Assembly (NCBI GenBank): GCA_009809945.1
Contig: WTPW01000070.1
Coordinates: forward strand, 297,723-361,722
Reading direction: 5' to 3'
DNA from: Gigaspora margarita
Lineage: Eukaryota; Glomeromycota; Glomeromycetes; Diversisporales; Gigasporaceae
DNA: 64,000 nucleotides
In this document: one piece after another, positions 1 through 12,784 of the stretch
Numbering within the stretch: position 1 is the stretch's first letter
Layout: each line of letters starts with the position of its first letter
Made by a program: the position numbers and the translations under genes
Notes under the pieces: model-generated
What the model was told of the DNA's origin: nothing
Seen by the model: only the letters and a program-made list of their open reading frames with translations
The model's database searches: none

Positions 1-169
1 ACCAAAAAAAAAAATAAACATAGTATATAAAGAAAAAAAAATTCAAAAAAAAATAAAAAAATAAGATCAAAGATCTAAATAAAAAAAAAATATTAAATAA
101 AAGATCCAGTATGTTACGTAATACAACATTAGATCACGGGAAAGCAGAAATCTGTTTCACGACGATTAA

Positions 170-362
170 TATCCATTAATCGCTATATATCGGTTTAACA
201 AATACGATAAAAATCGATTAATGGATATATAACGATATATATTTATTTATGCTATATATCGATTATAGATACATATCGATATATAACTAGTTTATCGATA
301 TATATCGATATTTTTTAATCGATATATATCGATTAATTGTTATATATCGATATTTATCTATA
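170..362. repeat. AT-rich repeat of ATCGATATAT-type words
   Basis: The words ATCGATATAT and TATATCGATTA recur many times on both strands, giving locally palindromic AT-rich DNA. No coding potential is visible. The adjoining first 170 bases are A-rich low complexity. Confidence 0.6.
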
Positions 363-1669
363 TAAAAAATTTTCTGATGACAAGCAAAGATATACAATAT
401 AAAGCATCTATTTAGATAAAATAATATAGATATAGTATATGTGCTTGATATACTTACTCAATATAGTAGAAATAGCTGCATGACTTGAGATATTGACTTA
501 TTAAATTATACTAGTATGAATTATATAAAGAAATTAGTATTACAATCAGATACAATATAATATATCTATTTGTAATACACCAATTTAAATTCTAAATAAG
601 AAAATATAGATAAAGCAGTGAATACAAATACTAAATAGGAGTTGGTCAAAAACATACTAAAATCAGATTAGTTATATAGTAAAAATATAAAAGGCTCTAG
701 TAGATATTGAGAAACAAATAAATAGTTATATGTCTTAAGTTCTACATAATTATTAATAAAGATTTAAAGAACAGGTGCTCTATTTTAGTATTAAAAAATT
801 TTTAATATAAACTAATTTAATCTTAATGTATACTATATTAATAGAGCAAGTAGGTTCTGTAAAAAATTTTTTGTAGTATTTTATAACAAAAATTATAATA
901 ACCTTAAACTAACTAAATTTTAACAACTATATATTTTATTGTCAAGTAAGTTCTACAATAGAATTTTATAGTAACTTATAGATGTAGTATTAGAAATTTT
1001 AATACAACTAATTTGATTTTATTACTTTTTGCAAAATTCTGCAATCTTTAATTTAGAGGTTGAAATTCAATTTGCTTATATAGAGTGTTATTTATTAAAA
1101 TAGCCAATTTTTGCAAATTTTTGAAAAATAAGTTTCATTAGTTTATATAAATTTTAATTTAATTGATATTTTTCAATTATAAATGAAAGTGTTTTGTATA
1201 ATAAAAAATAAAAAATAATTGTTAAAAAAAATTACATGAGTTCATGTAAAGTTAATATATCTCAAGATTATCTGATAATTATCTATTATATTTAAACAAA
1301 GCATAAAATTTATAAAAAAACTATATTATAGTATTAAAAAAATTTTTTTATTACAAATTTTTTTTATAATCTGATAATACTATTATTATATTATTACAAA
1401 TTTGATCTGTGCTACTGTATTAATAATCAAAAAGCCAATTTGTTGATCAAATAGCCTTGCAATCATGTGTTATTCATACAGACAGACCAAAATTTTCAAA
1501 TTATATTATTGGCATATTTATTATAATAATTTTAGTAGTGCATCAAAAAAAATTCATAGTCAAAATGCATCAAAAATTCAACATTTGTATCATATAATGT
1601 GTAAAAATTGAGCATCTGTTACTATAACAGTGTTTGAAATTTAATTTTTTATTTAATTGCACGCTGCAA
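363..1669. other. AT-rich gene-free stretch
   Basis: I see no open frame of significance, no terminal repeats and no RNA gene here. It is AT-rich low-complexity DNA with scattered A and T runs. Confidence 0.6.
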
Positions 1670-3935
1670 TTACTTAAAGGTTTTTCTAGACATCTCTTGC
1701 TAGAGATATATAACTTATATATCTCTTGCCTTTTGACCAATTAAATTGCAAAAAAGTTATGTAATTACTATTTTGGTGATCATATGATCACATGACAATG
1801 CCAGATAGATCAACTACTTTCATGTAACCCAGAACCATGAACTAACAAGGCGGACAGATCATGCTCAAAGAATCTAACATTAAAAAAAATTAAAAATTTC
1901 CAAACCCTTTAAATCACAACAAATAACCCGATCACATCTAATCGATATGCAACAAATATATTACAACTGTAATTTACCATGCAAGATACCCAGGTACGAT
2001 TTAATTTCATGTGTTAAAAATTTGATTTGTACCCCAGGTATTTTATAAGATGGGGAGTACATTGTGTGAAAGGTCTTTTGTAAAGAGTGTATATTAGCCC
2101 ATAAGTAAAAAAATTAATATTAATAAATTGGGCTTTGATTTGTACTCAGGTCTCTTACAAATACTACAACAAATAGCCTTGAAATATATCTAATACAAAT
2201 CAATAGGAATACTGATCGAAGGGGTATCTTCTATGGTAAATTATAGTATTGCAACATTTATTGTCATCAATATGACTGATTACAATATAATAACCTTACA
2301 CTATCTCTAAATTAACTCATAAAATTTTTTGATTTTTATTAATTGAGCAATATCAATTTAACAATATTATAACTTTATTATGCCTCAATAAAAAACCCTA
2401 CCCAAACCTATTTAACTATATACTTTATCCTAATCCTAATCTGAACCTAACCCAAACTCTAACCTGAACCCTAAACACTCTAACTAACTATAAGCACCAA
2501 TGAAACTGAATGCAAAGGCAAAATCACAAGCACCAATAACAAAACCACAAGTACCAAACTACGGCGAAATTACAAGCACCAATAAGACTGAACACAAAGG
2601 TGAAATCACAAGCACCGATGACTAAATCACAAGCACCAAACTACAGCGAAATCACAAGCACCAAAGAAAGTGAAAACTATGGTGAAATAATTCACGCCCA
2701 GTGAAGCCCAAAAACCCAAAGCAAAAAGTTAGTGAACAAGAAAATAAGAGAAAAAACAATGAAATAGAATGAAAGTTTTACCAAAAGTGCTGTCTCAGTA
2801 ATTCTATATTTATTTTAGTAAAACCTAAAGAAAAAAAAAAGTAACAAAGTGAAAGAAAAGAAGTAAAAAAAAACAATATAAGAAAATAAAAAGAAAATAA
2901 AGAAAATAAAAAGAAAATAAGAAAAGCCCAGAAAAAAATCTTTACCAATTTTACCTAGTGATTTCATGTTCATTTCAGAGATATCTAAAAAAGAAATAAA
3001 GAAATTAGTGACCAAAAAACAAGACAAGTAACAAAAGGCAATAGAACTCAGAAGAAAATCTTACTAACGCTGCTTAGTGATTTCACATTTGTTCTATCGA
3101 CACCTAAAGAAATGAGAATAAAGAAATTAGTTCAAAAAGAAAGACAAACAACAAAAAAATAGCAAAAAAACCTCAGAAAAAAAACCTTACAATGCTGGCA
3201 TATTCGTTTTAGCACACTAATAGCACACCTAAAAAGAAGAGAATGAAGTTAGTGAACAATAAAACATAAAAAAAAGTGTAAGAAAACCAGAATTAGTTTT
3301 ACCAGCATTATCCTAATTTCCACATGAAAGATACCACAAGAAAGACCAACATAACAGGCACAAGACCACATGAATGATGAACATAAAAGACCCACACAAG
3401 GTGAAGACCTATACAACAGATGCAAGACTATATGTAAGACCAGGCATAAGATCACACACAAGATCACACGAAAGATCTTTCTATAAAAAAACACTAAAAC
3501 TACTCCACAAAATTACCAGAGAACCTTTCAGTGATGACACTAAATAACAACACCAACAGTGCCAACAACTGTAGCACCAATGATGACACCGAATAACAAT
3601 ACAATGCTGACACCAACTGCAGCACCAATGATAATGCCAATGACAAAAGGACAAGCCAAATAAATAAACAAATAAATTAGTAAAAGCAAAAAAAAAGTAA
3701 AAAAAAACAAAAAACAAAAGCAAAAGAAAAAAAATTAAAAATAAAATAAGATCAAGATGATCTATACTTATCTGTCCGGATCTGGCAATGCAGGGTAATC
3801 TTACATCAGCAATCAGATTAAACATGAACTTTTAATTATGTAATTTCTTCTTCTTTTAATTGGCTAAAAGGCCAGAGATATATAAGTTATATATCTCTGG
3901 CTAGAGATGGCTAGGAAAACCCTTACTTAAATAGT
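1670..3935. mobile_element. Element bounded by ~100-bp inverted repeats
   Basis: The segment at about 1670-1765 is repeated in inverse orientation at about 3836-3932. Each arm runs TTACTTAA, AGG, TTTTC/CTAG, CATCTCT, then a 25-base self-palindrome (AGAGATATATAA followed by its complement), then CCTTTT and CCAATTAA. The 2.2 kb interior holds short tandem repeats and only compositionally biased open frames, so this is most likely a non-autonomous DNA transposon. No clear target duplication was found. Confidence 0.55.
2485..2680 (+). repeat. Degenerate tandem repeat, period about 84 bp
   Basis: The phrase AAATCACAAGCACCAA recurs at short intervals inside a larger unit of roughly 84 bp, repeated a little over twice. 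The open frames on both strands here are by-products of the skewed composition. Confidence 0.55.
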
Positions 3936-4380
3936 TTTATTTGCACTATTCAAAAATAATTATTTTTCACAACTAAAATGCATTACATGTTAGCAAAAAT
4001 AAAAAATTGTTGTATAAAACTAATGGAATTAATTATATTGCTACTTAATTTTACATATTTTTTTTTATTCAGTAATTTTGTATTATTTCATTATTTTACT
4101 TTAACTATTTTATTGTCAATTACAATTGTACTTAATATTATTTATATAATATATTATTATCTTTTTATATACAGCTTCTTATCTTTAACCATGCTGTTGA
4201 CAAGGGGGAGTTTTAAATTAGCACATAAGAATTATAACATGTGCATAGGTGCGAAATAAGATAAAAAAAGTTAAAAAAATAAAATATGATTAGACTATCT
4301 GGCATATTAGTTACAGCTTTTAAATTTTATAAATTAATATATAAACTGACTACAAAAACAGAACCCTTATTAATTAATTC

Positions 4381-4882
4381 GTGATCTGCCTGGGAACTAG
4401 TAAAAAAACATAGTAAACTGCGGGAATATGTTTACTATATAATTTTTTCCTTTGTTGGAATCTGGCATTTCCCTAAGGATAAATCTACTTCGTACTAAGC
4501 AAACCTCTCTTGTGCAAATAACAAACATTGTAGAGAAGGAAATTACAAGCATAATGGTAGGTGAAACATTGAAATCAGCCTGGTGGATCGTGAAATATGG
4601 GCATTTTTGTCTTTACAACTATTTGTTTACTTCTTTGTTTACATCATATAGTCGTGAGGACAAATACACCTATATCTCACAATTTTCTGAGCTGATTTTA
4701 AGGTTTCAACTACCATTATGTTCATATTTTCTCCTCTACAACATTTATTATGCGTACAAGGAAGATTACTTAGTACGAAATCTATTTGTCCTTAGGAAAA
4801 TGCCAGATTCCAAAAAAGGTGAAATTTAATAGTAAAAATCACCAAAAATTACATAATTTTTTACTAGTTCCCAGGCAGATCA
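4381..4882. mobile_element. MITE with 27-bp terminal inverted repeats
   Basis: The left end GTGATCTGCCTGGGAACTAG is repeated exactly in inverse orientation at the right end (about 4863-4882), and both extend into an A/T run. A second inner inverted pair (GGAATCTGGCATTT, about 4458 and 4815) strengthens the foldback. Flanks share ATTAA, a possible short target duplication. The 125-codon open frame inside (4452-4829) spans both inner arms and is therefore probably not a gene. Confidence 0.75.
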
Positions 4883-5019
4883 CAAATTAAGTATGTCTAT
4901 AGTTATATACAAAAAAAATAATAAATATTTATATATTTTTGAATTAACAATTAACATATAAGTAAATCTACATCATATTATATCCTTGCCCAGATCTTTT
5001 TATCAAACATTAAGCACTT

Positions 5020-6240
5020 TATTAAATAAGTAGCTGCACAATGCAGTTGCACAGAACCAGAAATAGAAAATTAGTACATTATGAGTAAATATTATATATC
5101 TAACTTCTGAATTATCTTGCCAATTACAAATTACATTAACACCTTTGTAGAGAAGAAGATATAGTTTTTAAATTTTTATACAATCTCTGTGAATATATAT
5201 ACAATCTTGTGACAGAAAATTGATCTACAAAAATCAGTAATCACAATATAAGTTTGCTATGCTATATTACTATTGTTTTCAAAAAGAACTGCACACATTT
5301 GATATCATAGTTGGACGCATTTTAGTGCCAATAGCACTGGATATTCAAACTTTAATAAAAAGATATATAGTATATGTTAGTGTGTTTAATATATAATTAA
5401 AGAGATATATAGTATACATTAGTGAGTTTGATATATAATTGAAAGAGAAAAATATTAGTGCAATTGATGTATAATTAACAGAGATATATAGCATATATCA
5501 GTGCGTTTAATGTATAATTGCTATTAGCTAGTGGTTTTCCACCTACATAAATGCAGGCCAGCTATTAGCCAGAAGCTTTGAAGTTATATGATCTTGGCTG
5601 GCAGTTTCTCACCTGCATAATGCAAGCCAGCCATAAAAGATATTGAAGCTGCACAAAATGGCAGAATCTATGTGAGCAAGGGTAGAGTAGGGTGCAAAAT
5701 TGCTTTGCCTCTTAAAAGGCTGTTGTCATGCTGCCCTGCTGCTCCTCCATCTGCATATTGTTATATATTTCTGCTAAATTTAGTTATATTAGTATTCACA
5801 TCTAACCTGAAATTGGTAATTTCATTAAATTTCTACTTATCTTCCCTGCTTGCATATACTGGATACTCTTGTTAGAATCAGGATTATTCGTATAATCTTC
5901 ACTTGCTAATGCATTACTTTCTGATCTGCTAACTTACTGTCAACTTGAAATAATAATTTGATACTGAATTTAGCTCCAATAATAAACTTAGGTTCTACAA
6001 ATATTGTTTATTGTAGAATTAATCAAGTGATATAAGGTCAAAATTACTTGGATCTGAGTCAGAATATAAATTAATTTGATCTGATTAATTATGCAATTCA
6101 TTTAAGAGGCAGTTTATAAAACAATGCAAAAACAACAATAATATATTTAAGGGGGCAATGATGATGTTGATATCTGATATCTAAAAAAAAATAATAAATT
6201 GAGTACCTATGCAACAATTATAAATGTTGTTGATTTATAA
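5020..6240 (+). repeat. Dispersed repeat, copy also at 12.8-13.2 kb
   Basis: Blocks at 5020-5200 (AATAAGTAGCTG, GCAATGCAGTTGC) and 5990-6240 (ATTAATCAAGTGATATAA, GGATCTGAGTCAG) match, in the same order and orientation, blocks at about 12789-12960 and 12960-13225. In the downstream copy the blocks are contiguous. Here they are separated by about 790 bp holding CTGCATAATGCAG-type short palindromes (5540-5630), suggesting a later insertion. Family unknown. Confidence 0.55.
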
Positions 6241-8349
6241 AAATATACAAAAACAGGTATAACTCTTAATCCAGTAATCAGAATTCGATGAAACAACTAC
6301 CATTCAGCTCAGCTCTACAAGAACAGTTTGAATGAGCTATAGATCATTCCTGTATAACCACTGGCTATCAAGATCAGAACCAATGAACTATCAAGTATAG
6401 GGTCTACAATTTGATTAGGCAATTTACTGCACGCCAAAGTGCATATATAGCATTTATAAAATGTGTTATATATATTATTTATTTCATATCTTACATTTAT
6501 ATTATTTATACTATATATACCAGGAACATAGTGATGAATATCATGAAGTGATGGTTATATGGCAATCGAAATGTCATTACTCCACAAAATCTTGAATCTG
6601 ATTGGTCCACGTGATATTATATGTTACTTGGTGATTAAATTTCACCTGTTTATCATCGCATGGACCGTCTTGATGCTTAATTTTCACATGTCTATCATCA
6701 CATGGACCTTGAATGTAATTCAATCACATAATTTCTTAGCGTGTTAAGGCTTTAAGTGTATGAATACGTGGTTAGGGTTTTATTATTGCAAAGTCGATTA
6801 TGTTCTTTTTTGCAATTCNGGTCATTTTGTTAGAAGGTTGATAGATTTTCNATTTTTNGTAAATATTTGTTCAGAATTTTTGCTGTCCATATTATTTGAC
6901 AATACCAGGAACGTAGTCTTGCAAATTGATGGGGCGTATGGTTACCAGCCATCTAGAATGACGTTTGCAAAATCTTACATTTTCTTACATTTAGTTGGGC
7001 ATTGAAAAGTTATCATTTCACATGTAAACTTGCTGTGCTGATGTAACATACTTCTACTATTCGTGTATGAGCATACAGTTGTATTATGATCAACTTTTTC
7101 TATTTTTAATTAGTTGGCACATTTTATGAGTCAGGTGATTGAATCTCCAAGCCCAAAACAGGTGATCAAATCTCCAAACTGGTAATCAAATCTGATGATT
7201 TACGCAAGATAAAACCTGCTGTGCAGGTCACATTGGTGGTTGCTGCATGGTGTTACAGAAAAATTCGAGCAAATTTTCGTTGTCCTTTTTAATTTTCTAG
7301 TAATAGTTAGTATATGTTCAAATAATTGTATGATTTTTCCTTTTTTGGTAAAAGGCTTAGTAAATTTGAAGGTTCCAAACCACTGATTTTGGTCTCACCC
7401 CCACTGTGATGGTTCAAAAACAACCAGAGTGGTTCGAAACTAACCAGAGTGGTCTAAAACCACTGGTATTGGCCCAAAACTCAAAAATATTGGTTTCGAA
7501 CTCGTAAATTTAGAAATTTATAAATATAAAATTAATAAAGAAGGGACATTCCTTTTCATTTTTTCCTTAGTACGTACAAAAATATATTATACTTGTATCA
7601 TTCACCCTTAAATAATTATTAATAAATAATAAATTATGCTACAAGTCTACCTCATTAAACCCGTGACTACTAAATTTAGTTGGTTAATCTCGAATCCTTA
7701 TTGTTTATTAATAATAAGTATAATCGATCCAGATCGATCACCCTTAAATATTGATATGCATATGCCATTGTTTGTCCATTTTAAATATATATAGTAAATA
7801 ATAAAAAATAAAAACATTCCTTTCGTATCTTTGCTCACGTATTAAATCTTGGTTATGCTTACAACCCTGAGCTAATTCGACCTACCATATTACAAGACTC
7901 TCCCACGGTTGTAACAGTGGGCTTCCTGTATCATGCATTACTTGTTTTATTCCGTTCCTGGTTTTGCGTGATGGTGTCGCGCAGCTACCTAATTTTATTA
8001 GTAGTAAATATAGCATTTATTGCACATGTAATAGATATAGCCTGTTACATTTGTGAAAAATCAAAATGTCTAAAAGCAGCCGATATGGACCCCAAGTTCA
8101 ATATCGAGTCTTTATACTCTTTCAATAATAAAAACCAATATTACTATACAAATTAAACAGTTACTAGTATTTTTATATACTTTTAATTGTTGCCTCTTTC
8201 ATAATTGCAAATTGCCAAAAATCTTCTTTGTTAAGTTTTTTGAAAAACGCTTTTTAGCTTAGATAAATCACAGTAACAAGTGAGGTTATACAAAGCATTC
8301 ACTGTCTAAGGTTACTCTAGTTATCTACTATTTTAAAAGAAGTAAATAT
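6241..8349. other. Gene-free DNA with ambiguous bases
   Basis: No convincing gene is visible. Ambiguous bases occur at 6819, 6851 and 6858. A patch at 7370-7500 repeats GGTTCCAAACCAC and CCAGAGTGGT words on both strands, resembling the short-word subterminal repeats of the hAT-like elements elsewhere in the window. The small open frames are not supported by any recognisable domain. Confidence 0.5.
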
Positions 8350-8674
8350 AGGATAACAATGTCAAAGTTGTTACATAAATCTGTACAAATTTATATAGTC
8401 AGCAAACAATATAAACAATAATTGCAGTATTAATAGTAAAGCATTATAATAATAAGTCCCATATTAGTACAATTACAAATTAGTTAACAAAATTAAAAAT
8501 TGATACTGATATAAAATAGAAAAATCTCAAGTGACTCAATACATAAATCAATAATCCAAACAGAATCCTGAGTAAAACAAGTAAAAACAAGCTATAATAT
8601 TAAACATAAGTAAAATAAATCAAGAAGGCATGATGATAAATAGTCAAGTAATCTAATATAAAGAAAATTAATAT
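8350..8674 (+). repeat. Left half of a split 352-bp-family repeat
   Basis: This matches the first part of the tandem repeat at 13.22-14.64 kb (words ATATAAACAATAATTG, CCCATATTAGTACA, GAGTAAAACAAGTAAAAAC). Its continuation lies at 10507-10660, so the copy was interrupted by the 8675-10491 insertion. Confidence 0.75.
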
Positions 8675-10491
8675 ATTTTTTTCTCTTAAGCAGTCCTGTC
8701 TTTATTAATTATTTAACTATAAAGTAAATTACACAATTGTATATTCTACTTGTCTAATGTTCTATCTAATAATGACTCATCAAGCAAATGCCTAATGCGA
8801 CCTGCCAAGACAACTTTCTATTTCACCTTGGATTCTTAACTTTCTAAGAATTTTGTAGTCATATAACTAGCTCCCAATAATCATTAACTGGCCATTGTAT
8901 GCCTTGTTAAGACTGCTTACTTTTCTTTTCTAAAAACCTTCTTCTCCAAGCTTTATGAGCAGAAGAATAAAAATTCCAACTGACTAAAGAAAAAACAAAA
9001 ATGAATGAAATATATAAAGGGGAGAGAATAAATAGGGGAATACTAAATGGCCTTACATGAATACCAAAATAAAAGAAAACAAATTAAAGAAAGAAGAAAA
9101 AAGCATAGAAAAAAAGAAAACAATCTATAATAAATACACTATTATAACCCATACCAGGTTTGAACAAAAATTTTAGACAAAAGCAACAATTGTATATCAC
9201 TATTTAAAAGCCTTTGCCTTATTATAAAAATCCTTTTGTCCTGCGGGCTGATAGCATAGCGGTTATGCTCCCAGGATACAAATTGAAGGTTGCCGGTTCA
9301 AGTCCTTCCAGAGGCGATAATGAAAAATACCAGCCGGTTAAGGAAATCTGTGGACCCGTGGTTTGTCAGCTGGCCAGAAAATCAGAGGGCTTAATTAGGC
9401 AATCCCCTAGTTGGGTTGCAGGTATGGCAGCTAGTGTGGAACCTGCAGGCGGACTACTTAAATTAGGCACCAAAAGTGCACATGTGGCTAGATGCGTCCT
9501 CATCTATGGCTTGGGTCTTCTGTCAGCGTTTGCAGATGGACTAAATTGGGCAGTTGCTGTTGTCAAGTCTGTGGTGGTGAAGTGAAATGAGTTAGAACCC
9601 GATTTGGATTAACCGAAGTCACGAGACGTAATGTGAGGCCGAAGTCTGAGAAGATACTACATGAACTCGTGGCACAGTCATTCCGAGGTGGCATCCGTTT
9701 GTACCAATATCGATCTGGTGACGACCGTCTGAAGGCGGTATTGGGAGGGTAAAGCTCGGTGCCCACTGGGCAATTGGGCGGTCTGAAATAGGGCTAGCCG
9801 GTTGTGTGCTCACCTAAATAGTTTAATATGTAAATTTGTTAATTAATAATTAATAAAGTATTAACGCACTCGTGAGTATCCGGTGCAAGTTTAAAAAAAA
9901 ATATATATATAAAAATCCTTTTTCTGACTAAGTGTTTTATTTCGAATAATCTACGCTATTAGAATTAAATCCTTATCATGTGGAGTAGCATCGTGTTAGC
10001 ACCAAAACAAATACATGGTTGCCTTCTACTGTATCCATCTGAAATAGAAACTGTAAACAAAGCTGATCTTTTGGTGGGAGTAAACCAAATCGCCCACTTT
10101 TTATAAAAAAATTTTAGAACAAGGGAGTGAGACGATATAATCATAGGAGTCACTTGCATCAAACTTGAGAAGTGTATATTCAGAAAACTCTTTTTTTTGC
10201 TATTTCCCACTGTTATGCCACAGGTTATTTCATTGACAGTGAAACCATATCGCTACCAAAATTTCTTGTACAAGGGTACCACCTCCTGCCAGTTATCTTG
10301 CAAAAGACGCTTTTGGCTTGCATGCCGAATATACAAAGGAGTCCTCAGAGTAATGTTGACCTTTATAAAAACCATATTCCTGTGTTATCATACTATACTT
10401 TAAGTATAGGCAATGCTCTAGCAAAAAATTTTTTGTTTTTTTTTGGTCAAAAAATTTGGTTCAAGAGATCGTTAGATAGAGTTTTTTTTTG
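8675..10491 (-). mobile_element. Retro-insertion with 15-bp target duplication
   Basis: The insert is flanked by AAAGAAAATTAATAT (8660-8674) and AAAGAAAATCAATAT (10492-10506), a 15-bp direct repeat with one difference, and it interrupts a repeat known uninterrupted at 13.5 kb. Its left edge begins with a T run followed by the complement of AATAAAG. That is what a poly(A)-tailed, minus-strand retrotransposed RNA would leave. A SINE is nested inside it. On the minus strand 10210-9965 is an 81-codon open frame of unknown identity (residues such as KKWAIWFTPTKRSALFTVS). The insert may be a retrocopied transcript or an unrecognised non-LTR element. Confidence 0.6.
9238..9908 (+). mobile_element. 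tRNA-derived SINE, copy 1 (full length)
   Basis: The head has RNA polymerase III promoter boxes: A box TAGCATAGCGGTTATG at about 9251 and B box GGTTCAAGTCC at about 9295. The element is flanked by the 14-bp duplication ATAAAAATCCTTTT (9224-9237 and 9909-9922) and ends in a short A run followed by AT repeats. A body block at 9600-9673 (ACCGAAGTCACGAGACGTAA, then TACTACATGAACTCGTGGC) matches the second copy at 33.8-34.2 kb. At about 670 bp it is long for a SINE. The 123-codon open frame across the head is not a gene. Confidence 0.85.
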
Positions 10492-10506
10492 AAAGAAAAT
10501 CAATAT

Positions 10507-10660
10507 TGTGAACACATACAGTAATATTATAAATAACTGTAATTCAAAAGCATGAAATGCTAGTATGCATGGCATACAAAATAACAAGGAATTATTATCC
10601 ATTCATATGCCCAGAATTGAAACTTCACTTAACTTGCCTGTAAACCATACTCTATGTATT
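10507..10660 (+). repeat. Right half of the split 352-bp-family repeat
   Basis: It resumes exactly where the left half (8350-8674) stopped, starting TGTGAACACATA, and follows the array copy at 13536-13690 through CATGGCATACAAAAT and CTGTAAACCATACT. Confidence 0.75.
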
Positions 10661-11464
10661 TTATACTTCTTAAGATAGACTGTATTCATCAGTTAAAATT
10701 ATTAGAAACCAATATTATCTACTAAACTCTGTATATTATTAATCTGGTATTAATCTAGTATTATAAAACCAGCAAGTAAATTAAATATCTTATTTGCAGA
10801 ATACTATTATTTGAAAATAAAATGCAGAAGTTTGCAGAAATTTGAAAAATTTATCTGCAGATTCTGCATATGCATATTAAGTTTTATTTGCAAAACTTTA
10901 AAATATGTTGCAGTCTGCAAATTCTGCAACCCAATTTCATACACTGTACTACACCTTGGACAGAACCCTGGACATCTCTGATATATATTATATTTTTTTT
11001 AGCAAATTGCTAAAAATTGGTCTAAAGTCCAAATTTAAGGTTTAGCAAATTGAAATTAATTTTAAAAAAGGTTATATAAAGGATTTTGGCAAGTTACAGC
11101 AATTTTATGCATGTTATATTTTATTTTTAGCAAATTACTTACATTTTGCAAGAATCATATCCAAAATAAGCTAGTTTATTTTTTGTATGACTGTGATTTT
11201 TAAAAATTTAAGATGCTTAAATTTGGTTTTTTTGATCAAAAAAAATCTAAAATTAAGCATCTTCTCTTAAATTTTCAAGAAATATAAAAGTAAATATACT
11301 GAAATAATGTATTTTTATGTGTTGAGCAAGTTTTTTTAGAGTAGAATATTAGAATCAATAAGTAAAATTTTGAGAATCATAGAATTTTTTAGTATTTTTA
11401 TTAATAAAATTATATAAAATATTATAACTCTCAAAATTTTACTAATTGATTCTAACAATTTGTC
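10661..11464. other. AT-rich stretch with a foldback
   Basis: No gene is visible. From about 11200 to 11460 there are inverted segments (ATGCTTAA with TTAAGCAT, AAAATTTTAC with TAAAATTTTGA) that resemble the foldback family seen at 34.2-34.9 kb and 50.9-51.1 kb. Confidence 0.5.
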
Positions 11465-11665
11465 ACTAAACCTAAACATGTTCATGAACTTTGAACTGAA
11501 TCTGAACTGAACTTATTTAAGTTCAGGTTCAGGTTCATGTTCAAAAATTTTAAGTTTATATTCAGTTTATGTTCAAAAATTTTTTTAAGTTCAGGTTAGG
11601 TTCAAGTTCATTGAACCTAAACCTGAACCTATATTGAACTGAACTGAACATAGAAACTCTAAGTT
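11465..11665. repeat. GTTCAG/CTGAAC short-word inverted repeat, copy 1
   Basis: Dense runs of GAACCTGAAC words face runs of GTTCAGGTTC words, giving a palindromic block. Similar blocks lie at 20.5 kb and 35.1 kb. These probably are ends or remnants of non-autonomous hAT-like elements, but no flanking duplication was identified here. Confidence 0.55.
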
Positions 11666-12784
11666 TCCTATTTGCTTGTAACAGATTAATACAATACTAA
11701 ACAATTTGTATAACATAGCTTCAAAGGTTATATAATACTTAAAAAAGAGAAAATCCAACAATAAATATTATTAACATAATGGTTTTTAGTTAAAACAGAA
11801 TAAATATCTAAAAAAAAACAAGTAGTACTAACCTACAAAAGAAAAGGATTAAAAATTTGGCATCTAGCACATATTTGCCTCACTTGAAACAGAAGGACAA
11901 CTGAAACTTCAAGAAGGACTGAATAGAAGAAGAATTCAAGTAGCACAGAAAAAGCTACTAGGAACTAAATAGGAGCTAAAACTGATAACACTATGAGATA
12001 GCAAAAGTGTTAACTAAGAGAGTATCTGAAAGACTAAGTATAGAGTAAGATGGTATAGATAGCCTAATAAGTTAGATAAAAATAATAAAAAAATCATATA
12101 ATGAAGCTAAAAACAGTTAATAAATAAAAGATCTATATGCAACTCAGATGTGAATAAAGCATCACAAGATAACAAAATTCATTACATGTTGTACTAATTT
12201 TCAAATTAGCTATAAGGAGCAATAAAATTGGTTATATATTAAGGGAGTAATAAAATTGGTCAATAATAAGAAAGTTTTATACATATTAAAAAAGCTTATA
12301 ATTTTTAGCTTTGAACTTTAATAGCATGTATTTTCCTAGTAATAATAGCAAACAAAAATAAAAAACTATATGTAGGTAAATTTAAAATCTCAGTTGGTTG
12401 AAGTTCATATTTCTTAATCCTTTAAATTCAGTAAAGCAAACCCTAAAAAGAGAAACATATATTTAAGTTAATATTAGGGTCAGTTTAGAGCCTATAGAAT
12501 CTAAAGTTAGCAGGCCTTATATGTAAAATTGTTCTTCTAAAGAAAGGCTTAGAATTTTGATTGGCTGTGCAAAACAAAAGATCTTGTAATGGATCTGGCT
12601 TTAAGTGACTTCTAAAAAGAAAAAGAACAAATTGTTCAATTTGTTTTGATATTCATCAATCACATTACATGTTGTCAGAATTTTGGTTGTCAGGATTTTT
12701 GGTTGCCAGGATTTTTATGTTAGAATTATGACCTGTTAGGATTTTATTTGTCATAATTTTGACCCAAAGTCCAAGTTGGGACTT
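11666..12784. other. AT-rich gene-free stretch
   Basis: No supportable gene or bounded element was found. The end (12670-12780) repeats GTCAGGATTTT and TGTTAGGATTTT words several times. Confidence 0.5.

Noticed and set aside
2390-2480. Telomeric repeat (CCTAACCC-like words)
   Set aside because: The words are irregular and short; no run of TTAGGG units.
2815-3825. Minus-strand open frames rich in F, L, C and H
   Set aside because: They translate A-rich or CA-repeat DNA; no start context, splice pattern or domain.
4452-4829. 125-codon open frame as a gene
   Set aside because: It begins and ends inside the inverted arms of the 4381-4882 MITE and has no recognisable domain.
9243-9310. Functional tRNA gene
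   Set aside because: A and B boxes are present, but the acceptor stem and anticodon arm do not fold convincingly, and the sequence continues into a SINE body.
9214-9585. 123-codon open frame
   Set aside because: It crosses the tRNA-like head and body of the SINE.
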